Notes: generated by a model from the letters alone, not told the origin. A stretch of DNA of 8,183 nucleotides from Bacteroidota bacterium (GCA_018267795.1 JAFDXS010000081.1:1-8183); one strand, 5' to 3'. Shown: positions 1-6,489, counted from the stretch's first letter. Translations and numbers: made by a program.

Positions 1-1067
1 CAAGACTGGGGCCTGGTAACAGCTATATGCCTTTCCTCGATAGCTTGATGGGTCAGTCCTATGTGTGTACGCAGGCATATGCAAATGCCTTGCACTCTGC
101 TGAAGGAATACCTGCCGTAGTAGCCGGGTTGCCATCACTGATGGATGAACCAATATCTACGTCTATATACAGTACGGAGCATATCACGTCGCTGCCGAAT
201 GTACTGAAGATGAAAGGCTATAGTTCGGCATTTTATCATGGCGGAACCAATGGCACTATGAGCTTTGATGTGTTTTGTGCTGATGCCGGTTTTGACAAAT
301 ACTTTGGCCGTACCGAGTATCATAATGAAGATGATTATGATGGTAACTGGGGGATATGGGACGAACCTTTTCTGCAATACTTTGCAGATGGCATAGGCAA
401 AATGCAGCCTCCGTTCTTTGCTACCGTATTCACACTTAGCTCTCATCCGCCGTATAAATTGCCTGCACAGTATGAACAAGTAATACCGGCAGATTCTTTT
501 CCCATGCATCGCTCTATCGCCTATACCGATATGGCATTGCGCAGGTTTTTCGAGAAGGCTGCACATGAGCCATGGTATAGCAATACACTGTTTGTCATAA
601 CTGCAGACCATTGCTCGCCAGTAGCCGCTAATAAGTACTATGAAAATAATATGGGGAAATATTCCATCCCGATCATTTATTATGCTCCTGGCGATACCAT
701 GCTGCGAGGATATAATAATGAACTTACACAGCAGATAGACATATTGCCATCTGTGCTTAATTACCTCGGCTATTCAGACCCTTTCTTTGCTTTTGGTAAT
801 AGCGTTTTCAATAAAGAAGCAAAGCGCTTTACTATAAATTACATAAGCGGTTCTTACCAGATGGTGCGGGAAAACTATTTGTTGCAATCTGTCTATACTC
901 AGCCTAAGGCTTTATATGCCTTTCCGCTGGATAGTTTGTGTAAGGATAACCTAATAGACACAAAAAAAGAGGAAACCAGGCAGGACCTGGATTATCTGAA
1001 AGCATTTATACAGGTGTATCATTCGTCCGTTATTCATAATCAATTGTGGCTGGGAACTAAAAAATAA
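1..1067 (+). CDS. LtaS-like sulfatase-fold phosphotransferase, C-terminal part (5' truncated by window edge)
   Basis: This is the extracytoplasmic catalytic domain of an LTA synthase/phosphoglycerol-transferase type protein (alkaline-phosphatase/sulfatase superfamily). The frame is open from position 3 and continues upstream of the first ATG (27), so that ATG is internal and the N-terminal membrane helices plus the first metal ligand lie outside the window. Counting from ATG 27: SxEGIPAV at 24-31 matches the family block around the nucleophile, which is Thr in LtaS and probably Ser24 here. GNWGIWDEPF at 106-115 is a conserved family block. His140 in SSHPPY fits the substrate histidine, and Asp194-His195 in ITADHCSP fits the metal-binding pair. 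A Gram-negative host has no lipoteichoic acid, so the likely role is moving a phosphoglycerol- or phosphoethanolamine-like group onto an envelope glycan or lipid. That role is inferred and the substrate is unknown. No hairpin terminator follows the TAA. Confidence 0.88.
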   Translation, partial: RLGPGNSYMPFLDSLMGQSYVCTQAYANALHSAEGIPAVVAGLPSLMDEPISTSIYSTEHITSLPNVLKMKGYSSAFYHGGTNGTMSFDVFCADAGFDKYFGRTEYHNEDDYDGNWGIWDEPFLQYFADGIGKMQPPFFATVFTLSSHPPYKLPAQYEQVIPADSFPMHRSIAYTDMALRRFFEKAAHEPWYSNTLFVITADHCSPVAANKYYENNMGKYSIPIIYYAPGDTMLRGYNNELTQQIDILPSVLNYLGYSDPFFAFGNSVFNKEAKRFTINYISGSYQMVRENYLLQSVYTQPKALYAFPLDSLCKDNLIDTKKEETRQDLDYLKAFIQVYHSSVIHNQLWLGTKK

Positions 1068-1101
1068 TAGAATATCTCTTTTATACTTCATGATACCAAC
1101 T

Positions 1102-1109
1102 TACCTTTA
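1102..1109 (+). promoter_or_regulatory. Weak candidate -7 element for the 1132 gene
   Basis: TACCTTTA matches seven of eight positions of the Bacteroidota -7 element TAnnTTTG and lies 22 bases before the ATG at 1132. No convincing TTG-type -33 element is visible upstream. The 64-base gap before the 1132 gene has no terminator, so read-through from the sulfatase-fold gene is equally possible. Confidence 0.22.
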
Positions 1110-1131
1110 AGCACTCAAAAAAATATATTCC

Positions 1132-1590
1132 ATGAATACAGTTCTGGCAATACACAATATTTTTCGTTGGCTCATACTACTTTTTGCACTGCTTACTATT
1201 GTAAAGGGGCTAGGCGGCATGAATGGAAAGAAGACATTTACTGCAGGCGATAAACGCAGTGCCATGTTCCTGATGATATGCTGTGATATACAGCTGTTGC
1301 TTGGTTTAATATTATATTTTGGAAATCGCTGGTGGAACATGCTGATGAGCGGTACCGCTATGAGTAGCGATAGCAACCGTTTCTTTTCTGTAGAGCACGC
1401 ATTTGGTATGTTAGTAGCCATAATACTTGTGCACATAGGCTATAGTGCAACGAAAAAGAACATACCTGACGGCTCGAAGTATAAAAGAATGTTCTGGTTT
1501 ACTTTAATTGCAATGATTGTAATATTGGGCACTATACCATGGCCCGGCGCAGGTATGCATGGCCGTCCATTGTTCCCAGGCATGAGTTAA
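1132..1590 (+). CDS. Small four-helix membrane protein, cytochrome-b-like (hypothetical)
   Basis: A 152-residue integral membrane protein with four predicted helices at about residues 4-26, 44-63, 87-107 and 120-137. It has no signal peptide and no soluble domain. Histidines lie in or at the ends of helices: His8 in helix 1 (AIHNIFRW), His89 (VEHAFGM) and His101 (VHIGYS) in helix 3, and His143 near the C-terminus. From memory, short Bacteroidota proteins of this layout (an N-terminal HxxxRW motif and a later EH motif) are sometimes labelled 'cytochrome B'. Haem binding by His8/His89/His101 is plausible but unproven. Arg12-Trp13 after the first His and the basic loop KRSAMF at 41-46 are other visible features. 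The stop is 3 bases before the plsC start, so the two are almost certainly co-transcribed and perhaps translationally coupled. It could instead be a non-haem membrane protein such as a DoxX-like one. Confidence 0.8.
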   Translation: MNTVLAIHNIFRWLILLFALLTIVKGLGGMNGKKTFTAGDKRSAMFLMICCDIQLLLGLILYFGNRWWNMLMSGTAMSSDSNRFFSVEHAFGMLVAIILVHIGYSATKKNIPDGSKYKRMFWFTLIAMIVILGTIPWPGAGMHGRPLFPGMS

Positions 1591-1593
1591 TAG

Positions 1594-2337
1594 ATGATAA
1601 AGAAATTTCTGCAACCTTTTTATACAGCTTATGTGGTAGTAACATTCCTCATAAGCTTTTTTATTGCCCTGCCCTTTTTCTTTATTATCAGTATTGGTAA
1701 CAATAAGAAGGCAAGGCGAGCAACATGGTTTATTATTCACTACTGGGCAAAGGGCTGGCTATGGATTATTGGTATGCCCCTGCGCATATCAGGATCTAAG
1801 CCTGATGAAGGCAGGTACGTCGTAGTGGCCAATCATATCTCTTATCTTGATACGGTTGTTATCTTTCCTGCTGTGCCGGGGTATTTTAGAGCGCTGGGAA
1901 AGATTGAGATGGCGAAAATTCCATTGTTTGGGTTTTTGTATAAGCAGATAGTATTATTGGTGGATAGAAGTAGCGCGCATAGTCGCTCAAGAAGTATGAG
2001 GCTTATGTGGCGAGCCTTGCGATATGAAAGCAGTGTGCTTGTTTTCCCTGAAGGAACATTCAATGAAACCAAGGAGCCGCTAAAAGATTTTTATGATGGC
2101 GCCTTTCGTCTGGCAATCAATGCACAGCGGCCAATACTGCCAATCATCTTTCCTGACACAGTTAACCGCTGGCATTATAGCGCCTGGTGGAAATTCAGAC
2201 CCGGTATAAATAGGGCTATTTATCTGCCGATTATTGAAACCGCAGGTATGACGCAGGAAGATATTGGCAAGCTGAAAAAGCAGGTGTATGAACTCATGGA
2301 AGCTGAGCTGAAGAAATATCCCTACAACAAAATTTAA
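1594..2337 (+). CDS. plsC: 1-acyl-sn-glycerol-3-phosphate acyltransferase (PlsC/LPLAT family)
   Basis: Transfers an acyl chain to lysophosphatidic acid to make phosphatidic acid, the second acylation of phospholipid synthesis, at the inner face of the cytoplasmic membrane. The 247 residues fit the family length. An N-terminal membrane helix spans about 10-35. The four acyltransferase blocks follow in order: NHISYLD at 80-86 (catalytic HX4D, His81 and Asp86), the ALGKIEMAKIPLFGF block at 100-114, FPEGT at 151-155 (glycerol-phosphate binding), and PILPII at 180-185. The start at 1594 is 3 bases after the preceding stop, in a compact two-gene unit. No strong Shine-Dalgarno is seen, as is usual in this phylum. 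The acyl acceptor could be another lysolipid, such as an ornithine-lipid precursor (OlsA-like). The motifs establish the chemistry but not the acceptor, so the symbol is the family default. Confidence 0.9.
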   Translation: MIKKFLQPFYTAYVVVTFLISFFIALPFFFIISIGNNKKARRATWFIIHYWAKGWLWIIGMPLRISGSKPDEGRYVVVANHISYLDTVVIFPAVPGYFRALGKIEMAKIPLFGFLYKQIVLLVDRSSAHSRSRSMRLMWRALRYESSVLVFPEGTFNETKEPLKDFYDGAFRLAINAQRPILPIIFPDTVNRWHYSAWWKFRPGINRAIYLPIIETAGMTQEDIGKLKKQVYELMEAELKKYPYNKI

Positions 2338-2344
2338 TGTTGTA
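2323..2344. terminator. Short AT-rich hairpin at a convergent junction
   Basis: TACAACA (2323-2329) and TGTTGTA (2338-2344) form a perfect 7-bp stem with an 8-base A/T loop. The right arm is exactly the whole gap between the plsC stop and the end of the minus-strand TPR gene. The symmetry would allow it to work in both directions, but the stem is AT-rich and has no clear T-tract on either side, so termination is only a possibility. A 5-bp hairpin, GCAGA-TAAC-TCTGC (2349-2362), lies beside it inside the TPR gene. Confidence 0.35.
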
Positions 2345-2992
2345 TCAGGCAGATAACTCTGCTATCAGTGCATCTGTCTTTGTCTGCTCGTCGACTGGCA
2401 AGCAGCGTGTGGCGCTAAGAAAGCTAAGGGCACTGATGAGCTTATTAATATCTGTATCGGTGCCGAGATTACTAATATAGGCAGGCAACACATGTGCAAG
2501 CGGTCGTAAATCTTTTCGTTGGCACCATGCATTTATAAGTGCATCGATCACAGGGTGTTGATAGCTTTTAGCACCTGCTCGTTTCATCCCTTCATTAATG
2601 CCCGACTTGATCATATCGCCGTACGGATTTAATGGCAATGCATCACCGTATATTGCAGCCTTTCTATAGTGTTCATGCGCCATTGGCAGGTCGCCTAAGG
2701 TTTCGTATGATTTGGCAATATTCAGATGCAGAGATGGGTAGTGACCTTTAAAACTGTCATTATTAATGGCCTGCGCATACCTCAGCGCATCCATATTCCA
2801 TTTAAGATTGAGAATAGGATCTTTTTGATTACGGGCTACATAGTGCGCAGCAGTGAAACGTTCGAAATCATTTGCTGCCAGGCTCCACGCTTTTTGAAAA
2901 GATTGCACGGCTTCGTCTATTTTACCTTGTGCTTCGAGCTGCATGCCTGTGGCGCAGAGTTGGATTACAGGATTGTTGGGGTCGAATTTCAT
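2345..2992 (-). CDS. TPR-like cytosolic protein of unknown function
   Basis: A 215-residue, helix-rich soluble protein with no signal peptide or membrane segment. Two helix-turn-helix units read as tetratricopeptide repeats: about residues 10-42, with the AxGKIDEAVQSFQKAW core, and about 86-116, with SYETLGDLPMAHEHYRKA (Gly100, Ala105, Tyr109, Ala112). Between them the sequence AAHYVARNQKDP (48-59) looks like a conserved family block rather than a generic repeat. The C-terminal third (about 145-215) is helical without a recognisable motif. A protein-binding scaffold role is the general expectation for TPR proteins; partner and pathway are unknown. It stands alone on the minus strand, convergent with plsC and divergent from the BI-1 gene, so it probably has its own promoter. 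Similar Bacteroidota proteins are, I believe, sometimes mislabelled as rRNA adenine methyltransferases; nothing here resembles a methyltransferase. Confidence 0.8.
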   Translation of the reverse strand: MKFDPNNPVIQLCATGMQLEAQGKIDEAVQSFQKAWSLAANDFERFTAAHYVARNQKDPILNLKWNMDALRYAQAINNDSFKGHYPSLHLNIAKSYETLGDLPMAHEHYRKAAIYGDALPLNPYGDMIKSGINEGMKRAGAKSYQHPVIDALINAWCQRKDLRPLAHVLPAYISNLGTDTDINKLISALSFLSATRCLPVDEQTKTDALIAELSA

Positions 2993-2999
2993 AGATAAT

Positions 3000-3007
3000 C
3001 AAAGATA
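3000..3007 (-). promoter_or_regulatory. Candidate -7 element for the minus-strand TPR gene
   Basis: Read on the minus strand, TATCTTTG is an exact match to the Bacteroidota -7 consensus TAnnTTTG. It ends only 7 bases before the ATG at 2992, so transcription from it would give a leaderless or nearly leaderless message. No TTG-type -33 element sits at the usual distance on that strand, which lowers confidence. Confidence 0.35.
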
Positions 3008-3060
3008 AAGGAAAGAATAGCATAGATGTAGGTATTGCGTATTTGTTAAATGTTAGATAG

Positions 3061-3107
3061 ACTTTTTGTCAGTGATCGCATAACCAATTGAATTTGCATA
3101 CTTTTTG
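3061..3107 (+). repeat. Direct repeat ACTTTTTG in the divergent promoter region
   Basis: ACTTTTTG occurs at 3061-3068 and again at 3100-3107, start to start 39 bases apart, both upstream of the BI-1 gene. Each is preceded by TA within two bases, so both could be degenerate -7-like elements, or they could be binding sites. In AT-rich spacer DNA a coincidence is quite possible. The rest of the 147-base spacer between 2992 and 3140 shows no ORF or stable hairpin. Confidence 0.25.
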
Positions 3108-3116
3108 ATAACTTTA
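3088..3116 (+). promoter_or_regulatory. Candidate promoter for the BI-1 family gene
   Basis: TTG at 3088-3090 is followed after 18 bases by TAACTTTA at 3109-3116. This resembles the Bacteroidota housekeeping promoter (TTG about 19 bases before TAnnTTTG) with one mismatch in the -7 element. Transcription would start near 3122, giving a leader of under 20 bases before the ATG at 3140. A second element, TACTTTTTG (3099-3107), has one extra base and is a weaker alternative. Confidence 0.4.
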
Positions 3117-3139
3117 CGTAAATACTTATTCAAACTTTT

Positions 3140-3901
3140 ATGGATTACAATCAAAATCAACAGTTCAGCAATTACACTGTTGTAGATTCTACCACGGGCA
3201 ACCCTGCTGTGGCATCTAAAACGTTTATGTCAAGCGTATTCCTGTGGATGTTTGCAGCATTGCTTATCTCATCTGTGAGCGCTTATTTATTTGCCTCTGT
3301 ACCATCTCTTCTGGATACACTTCGCACTATTCATTCTAATGGCAGTACATCATTAACGCCTTTTGGAATGATAGTAACGTTTTTGCCTTTGGTTTTTGTA
3401 CTTACTATGTCATTTGCATTTAACAGGCTATCTGCACCCGCAATGGTGGGATTTTTTCTGCTATATGCAGCTGTTACAGGTATTAGCTTAAGCTTTATTT
3501 TGCTGGTTTATACAGCAGGGTCTGTTATTACTACATTCCTTTCATCCGCTGCTATGTTTGGTGTGATGGCTGTGATGGGTTATACCACTAAAAAAGATCT
3601 TACCTCTTTTGGCCGTATTATGATGATGGGCCTGATAGGTATTGTAATAGCTATGCTGATAAATATGTTTATGCGCAGTGAGCAGATGGACTATATCATC
3701 AGCATTATAGGTGTGGCTGTATTTACAGGTCTTACTGCTTACGATGTACAGAAACTGAAAAATATAGGTGCAGGCCTGCAATATGAAGGTACCTCAGCCA
3801 ATGATACCAGGAAGCTGGCTATAATGGGTGCATTAAGCCTATATCTGGATTTCATTAACCTTTTCCTGATGATGTTGCGCCTTTTCGGCAGAAGGACATA
3901 A
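3140..3901 (+). CDS. Bax inhibitor-1 / YccA family seven-helix membrane protein
   Basis: A 253-residue protein of the BI-1 (TMBIM, UPF0005) family. A polar N-terminal tail of about 28 residues precedes seven predicted helices at roughly 30-51, 77-97, 102-124, 129-148, 156-178, 185-205 and 226-247. The family signatures are FGVMAVMGYTTKKDL (140-154), LTAYDVQKLK (198-207) and ALSLYLDFINLF (231-242). Asp202 and Asp237 in the last two blocks correspond to the conserved acidic pair that forms the pH-sensing latch in Bacillus YetJ. YetJ is a pH-dependent calcium leak channel, while E. coli relatives (YccA, YbhL, YhhA group) include an FtsH modulator. Which role applies here is unknown. The bacterial length is 215-260 residues, so the protein appears complete. 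It is probably monocistronic: its own candidate promoter lies upstream and a strong terminator follows 26 bases after the stop. Confidence 0.92.
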   Translation: MDYNQNQQFSNYTVVDSTTGNPAVASKTFMSSVFLWMFAALLISSVSAYLFASVPSLLDTLRTIHSNGSTSLTPFGMIVTFLPLVFVLTMSFAFNRLSAPAMVGFFLLYAAVTGISLSFILLVYTAGSVITTFLSSAAMFGVMAVMGYTTKKDLTSFGRIMMMGLIGIVIAMLINMFMRSEQMDYIISIIGVAVFTGLTAYDVQKLKNIGAGLQYEGTSANDTRKLAIMGALSLYLDFINLFLMMLRLFGRRT

Positions 3902-3927
3902 TAGTCATTAATCTAATTTTAAATATG

Positions 3928-3959
3928 AAGGCGCCTCTAAAGGGCGCCTTTCGTTTTTT
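3928..3959 (+). terminator. Intrinsic terminator after the BI-1 family gene
   Basis: AAGGCGCC (3928-3935) pairs perfectly with GGCGCCTT (3943-3950) across a 7-base loop and is followed by TCGTTTTTT, ending at 3959. A GC-rich stem with a T-tract is a classic rho-independent terminator. The ychF -7 element starts only 5 bases after the T-tract. Confidence 0.88.
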
Positions 3960-3963
3960 GGTT

Positions 3964-3971
3964 TACCTTTG
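3964..3971 (+). promoter_or_regulatory. Promoter -7 element of the ychF operon
   Basis: TACCTTTG is an exact match to the Bacteroidota -7 consensus TAnnTTTG and is followed by CGC. Transcription would start around 3977, leaving a leader of about 15 A/T-rich bases before the ATG at 3993. The -33 region would fall inside the terminator hairpin, and no clear TTG is seen at the right distance. Confidence 0.55.
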
Positions 3972-3992
3972 CGCAAAATTTTTTAAAACAAC

Positions 3993-5087
3993 ATGGCCTT
4001 ACAAGTAGGGATTGTGGGATTACCCAATGTAGGAAAATCAACATTATTTAACGCGGTGAGCAATAGTGCTAAAGCGCAGGCTTCGAATTATCGCTTTTGT
4101 ACCATAGAGCCCAATGTAGGGCAGGTAGATGTACCTGATGAAAGGCTGGACAAGCTGGCAGAACTGGTACAACCACAGCGCATAGTGCCTACTACTATAG
4201 AATTTGTGGATATAGCCGGGCTGGTAAAAGGTGCCAGCAAGGGAGAAGGTCTGGGCAATAAGTTCCTTGCTAACATACGCGAGGTAGATGCCATAGTGCA
4301 TGTGATACGCTGTTTTGAAGATGAAAATATATTGCGTGAAGAAGGGGAGATAAACCCTGTAAGCGATAAAGAAATAATAGATACCGAACTGCAGCTGAAG
4401 GACCTGGATAGTGTAGAAAAGAAAATACAGCGTGTAGAAAAGATAAAGAACGATCCCAAGGCTAAGCGTGCTCATGAAGTGCTATTACAATGCAAGGAAC
4501 ACTTGCACCAGGGCAAAAACATACGTGGCCTGGAACTGGAAGGTGAAGATCTGGAGGCTATAGCAGATCTTTTCCTGCTAACGCAGAAACCGGTGCTGTA
4601 TGTGGCAAATGTAGATGAGGCTGCACTGCTAACAGGTAATAAATACTCTCAGGCACTAATAAAAGCGGCCAATGAAGAAGGTGCTGAAGCTATAGTGATG
4701 AACAACTCCATAGAAGCCCAGATATCCGAAATGGAAACAGATGAGGATAAAGAACTGTTCCTTAGCGAATTTGGATTAACAGAACCGGGCTTGAACCGCC
4801 TGATACGTGCAGCGTATAAATTGCTGAACCTGATAACCTACTTTACTGCCGGTGTGCAGGAAGTGCGTGCATGGACCATACACCGTGGCTGGAAAGCACC
4901 CCAGGCCGCCAGCGTAATACATACTGATTTTGAAAAAGGCTTTATCAAGGCAGAAACAATTTCTTATAACGATTTTATCACTTACAAGTCTGAAGCTGCC
5001 TGTCGTGAAAACGGTAAGCTGCGTATAGAAGGGAAAGAATATGAAGTGAAGGATGGTGATGTGTTGCACTTCAGATTTAATGTTTAA
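3993..5087 (+). CDS. ychF: Ribosome-binding ATPase YchF (OLA1 family, Obg-like)
   Basis: A conserved cytosolic P-loop NTPase of the TRAFAC/Obg class that binds ribosomes and prefers ATP to GTP; in bacteria it is linked to translation and stress responses. At 364 residues it matches the E. coli protein (363). Domains in order: the G domain with P-loop GLPNVGKST at 9-17, switch II DIAGLVKGASKGEGLGNKF at 73-91, and NVDE at 206-209 replacing the GTP-specifying NKxD motif, as is typical of YchF; a helical coiled-coil insertion at about 130-172; and a C-terminal TGS domain at about 281-364 beginning LITYFTAGVQEVRAW. All nucleotide-binding motifs are intact. Isoleucine is coded by ATA in 24 of 28 cases by my hand count, more extreme than in the gene before it. 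It is probably co-transcribed with the aminopeptidase gene 35 bases downstream, with no terminator between. Confidence 0.97.
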   Translation: MALQVGIVGLPNVGKSTLFNAVSNSAKAQASNYRFCTIEPNVGQVDVPDERLDKLAELVQPQRIVPTTIEFVDIAGLVKGASKGEGLGNKFLANIREVDAIVHVIRCFEDENILREEGEINPVSDKEIIDTELQLKDLDSVEKKIQRVEKIKNDPKAKRAHEVLLQCKEHLHQGKNIRGLELEGEDLEAIADLFLLTQKPVLYVANVDEAALLTGNKYSQALIKAANEEGAEAIVMNNSIEAQISEMETDEDKELFLSEFGLTEPGLNRLIRAAYKLLNLITYFTAGVQEVRAWTIHRGWKAPQAASVIHTDFEKGFIKAETISYNDFITYKSEAACRENGKLRIEGKEYEVKDGDVLHFRFNV

Positions 5088-5122
5088 ATAAACACTAACT
5101 TCATTCTCAATAATCATAGCAC

Positions 5123-6418
5123 ATGAAATACGAAGCAATAGATCCGAAACTGTTTGTACAGAACAGGCAGCGGTTTGTAAAAAAAATGAAACCCAATTCG
5201 CTGGCCATATTCCCTGCTACGCCTACCTTCCCAAAGAGTGGGGATGGTACCATGCCCTACAAGCCGGATGCTGATGTGCTCTGGTTATCAGGTATAGTGC
5301 AGGAAAAGACGATAGTAATACTGTATCCTGATAATCCTGATAAGAATATGAGGGAAGTACTGGTGCTGCTGCGCCCTAACGACTTGTTGGAAAAATGGGT
5401 AGGGCATAAGCTGCGTAAGGAGGAGGCAACAGCTATATCAGGCATAAAAAATGTACATTGGCTGGATGGTATAGATACCATGCTGCAGGTAATGATGAAT
5501 AGTGCAGATACTGTATATCTGAATACTAATGAACATAACAGGCTGGATACGGAGCTTCCGCGTATAGATTTGCTGTTTGTTGAAGACCTGATGAAGAAAT
5601 ATCCGCTGCATCATTACGACCGTGCTGCACGCATAATGAAGGAACTGCGCTGTATAAAGACCAAAGAAGAAATAGCTGTAACACAAAAAGCTGTTGATAT
5701 AACTGCCAAAGCATTTGACCGTGTGCTGAAATTTGTGAAACCCGGTGTGATGGAGTATGAAATAGAGGCAGAAATAACCCATGAGTTTTTGCGTAATCGT
5801 GCTACAGGCCATGCTTATGAATGCATTATAGCATCAGGCGACAGGGCAAGAACGCTGCACTATATTGATAACAACGAGGAATGTAAAGATGGAGAGCTGA
5901 TACTAATGGACTTTGGGGCGGAATACGGCAACTATAATGCAGATATGACCCGTACCATACCGGTAAATGGCAAGTTTACCAAACGCCAGAAAGAAGTATA
6001 TAATGCTTGCCTGGAAGTACATAACTACTGCAAAAAGATACTAAAGCCCGGACTGAACCTGCAAGACTACATAGCCAAGGTGAACCAGGAGATGGAACGC
6101 CAGCTGCTGAAAATAGGACTGATAACCAAGAATGATATAAAAAATCAGGATCCGGCGAACCCGGCATACCGCAAGTACTTCTACCATGGTGTAACTCACT
6201 TCCTGGGGCTGGTAGTGCATGATGTTGGCTCTTATACCGACGAAGTGAAGGAAGGAATGCTCTTTACTGTAGAGCCGGGAATATATATAGAAGAAGAACA
6301 GATGGGTATACGTATAGAAAACAATATATGGATAACCAAGAACGGCAATATAGACCTGTTTAAAGGCATACCTATAACTGTAGAAGAAATAGAAGCTGCT
6401 ATGAAGCAGAGAAAATAA
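5123..6418 (+). CDS. pepP: Xaa-Pro aminopeptidase (M24B family, PepP-like)
   Basis: A cytosolic metallopeptidase that removes an N-terminal residue when proline follows. Its 431 residues are close to E. coli PepP (about 440). The N-terminal AMP_N domain spans about 5-150; KLFVQNRQRFVKKM (9-22) aligns with the start of known PepP proteins, supporting the ATG at 5123. The pita-bread catalytic domain (about 180-415) keeps all five metal ligands: Asp263 (LMDFG), Asp274 (NADMTRT), His359 (VTHFLG), Glu384 (FTVEPG) and Glu399 (GIRIEN). The active-site histidines His246 (LHY) and His366 (VHDVG) are also present. No signal peptide is seen. A run of eight A at 5179-5186 lies at codons 19-21. Isoleucine is ATA in 33 of 35 cases by hand count. 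It is the second gene of the ychF unit and is followed by a strong terminator. Confidence 0.95.
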   Translation: MKYEAIDPKLFVQNRQRFVKKMKPNSLAIFPATPTFPKSGDGTMPYKPDADVLWLSGIVQEKTIVILYPDNPDKNMREVLVLLRPNDLLEKWVGHKLRKEEATAISGIKNVHWLDGIDTMLQVMMNSADTVYLNTNEHNRLDTELPRIDLLFVEDLMKKYPLHHYDRAARIMKELRCIKTKEEIAVTQKAVDITAKAFDRVLKFVKPGVMEYEIEAEITHEFLRNRATGHAYECIIASGDRARTLHYIDNNEECKDGELILMDFGAEYGNYNADMTRTIPVNGKFTKRQKEVYNACLEVHNYCKKILKPGLNLQDYIAKVNQEMERQLLKIGLITKNDIKNQDPANPAYRKYFYHGVTHFLGLVVHDVGSYTDEVKEGMLFTVEPGIYIEEEQMGIRIENNIWITKNGNIDLFKGIPITVEEIEAAMKQRK

Positions 6419-6440
6419 TTGGCAAAGTAATTGCGTTAGT

Positions 6441-6470
6441 ATAGCCGGCCGTCAGGCCGGCTATTTGTTT
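6441..6470 (+). terminator. Intrinsic terminator after the aminopeptidase gene
   Basis: ATAGCCGGCC (6441-6450) and GGCCGGCTAT (6455-6464) form a perfect 10-bp stem closed by the tetraloop GTCA and followed by TTGTTT. The T-tract is broken by one G, but the stem is long and GC-rich. It sits 22 bases after the stop and separates the ychF unit from the barrel genes. Confidence 0.82.
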
Positions 6471-6479
6471 ATAACAAAT
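6463..6479. repeat. Inverted repeat between terminator and barrel promoter
   Basis: ATTTGTT (6463-6469) and AACAAAT (6473-6479) are perfect 7-base arms around TAT. The left arm shares two bases with the end of the terminator stem. The repeat sits 3 to 19 bases before the candidate -7 element of the barrel genes, where an operator would be expected. It may instead be chance symmetry in AT-rich DNA. Confidence 0.4.
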
Positions 6480-6481
6480 CA

Positions 6482-6489
6482 TATCTTCG
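6482..6489 (+). promoter_or_regulatory. Candidate -7 element for the tandem barrel genes
   Basis: TATCTTCG matches seven of eight positions of TAnnTTTG and lies 14 bases before the ATG at 6504. A TTTG at 6464-6467 is present, but only 14 bases upstream, shorter than the usual spacing. The element overlaps the palindrome at 6486-6496. Confidence 0.4.

Noticed and set aside
135..611. 158-codon minus-strand ORF inside the sulfatase-fold gene
   Set aside because: It is antisense to clear catalytic motifs, has no recognisable domain, and its Cys/Arg/Ile-rich composition looks like a shadow frame.
2726..2998. Plus-strand 90-codon ORF opposite the TPR gene
   Set aside because: The minus-strand frame has a coherent TPR-like helical pattern and its own promoter-like element; the plus-strand product has no recognisable features.
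4044..4475. Long minus-strand ORFs (143 and 123 codons) opposite the 5' half of ychF
   Set aside because: They lie entirely antisense to a highly conserved gene, their composition is biased (Ser/Cys/Phe- or Tyr/Phe-rich) as expected from reading the complement of ATA- and CTG-rich codons, and no domain is recognisable.
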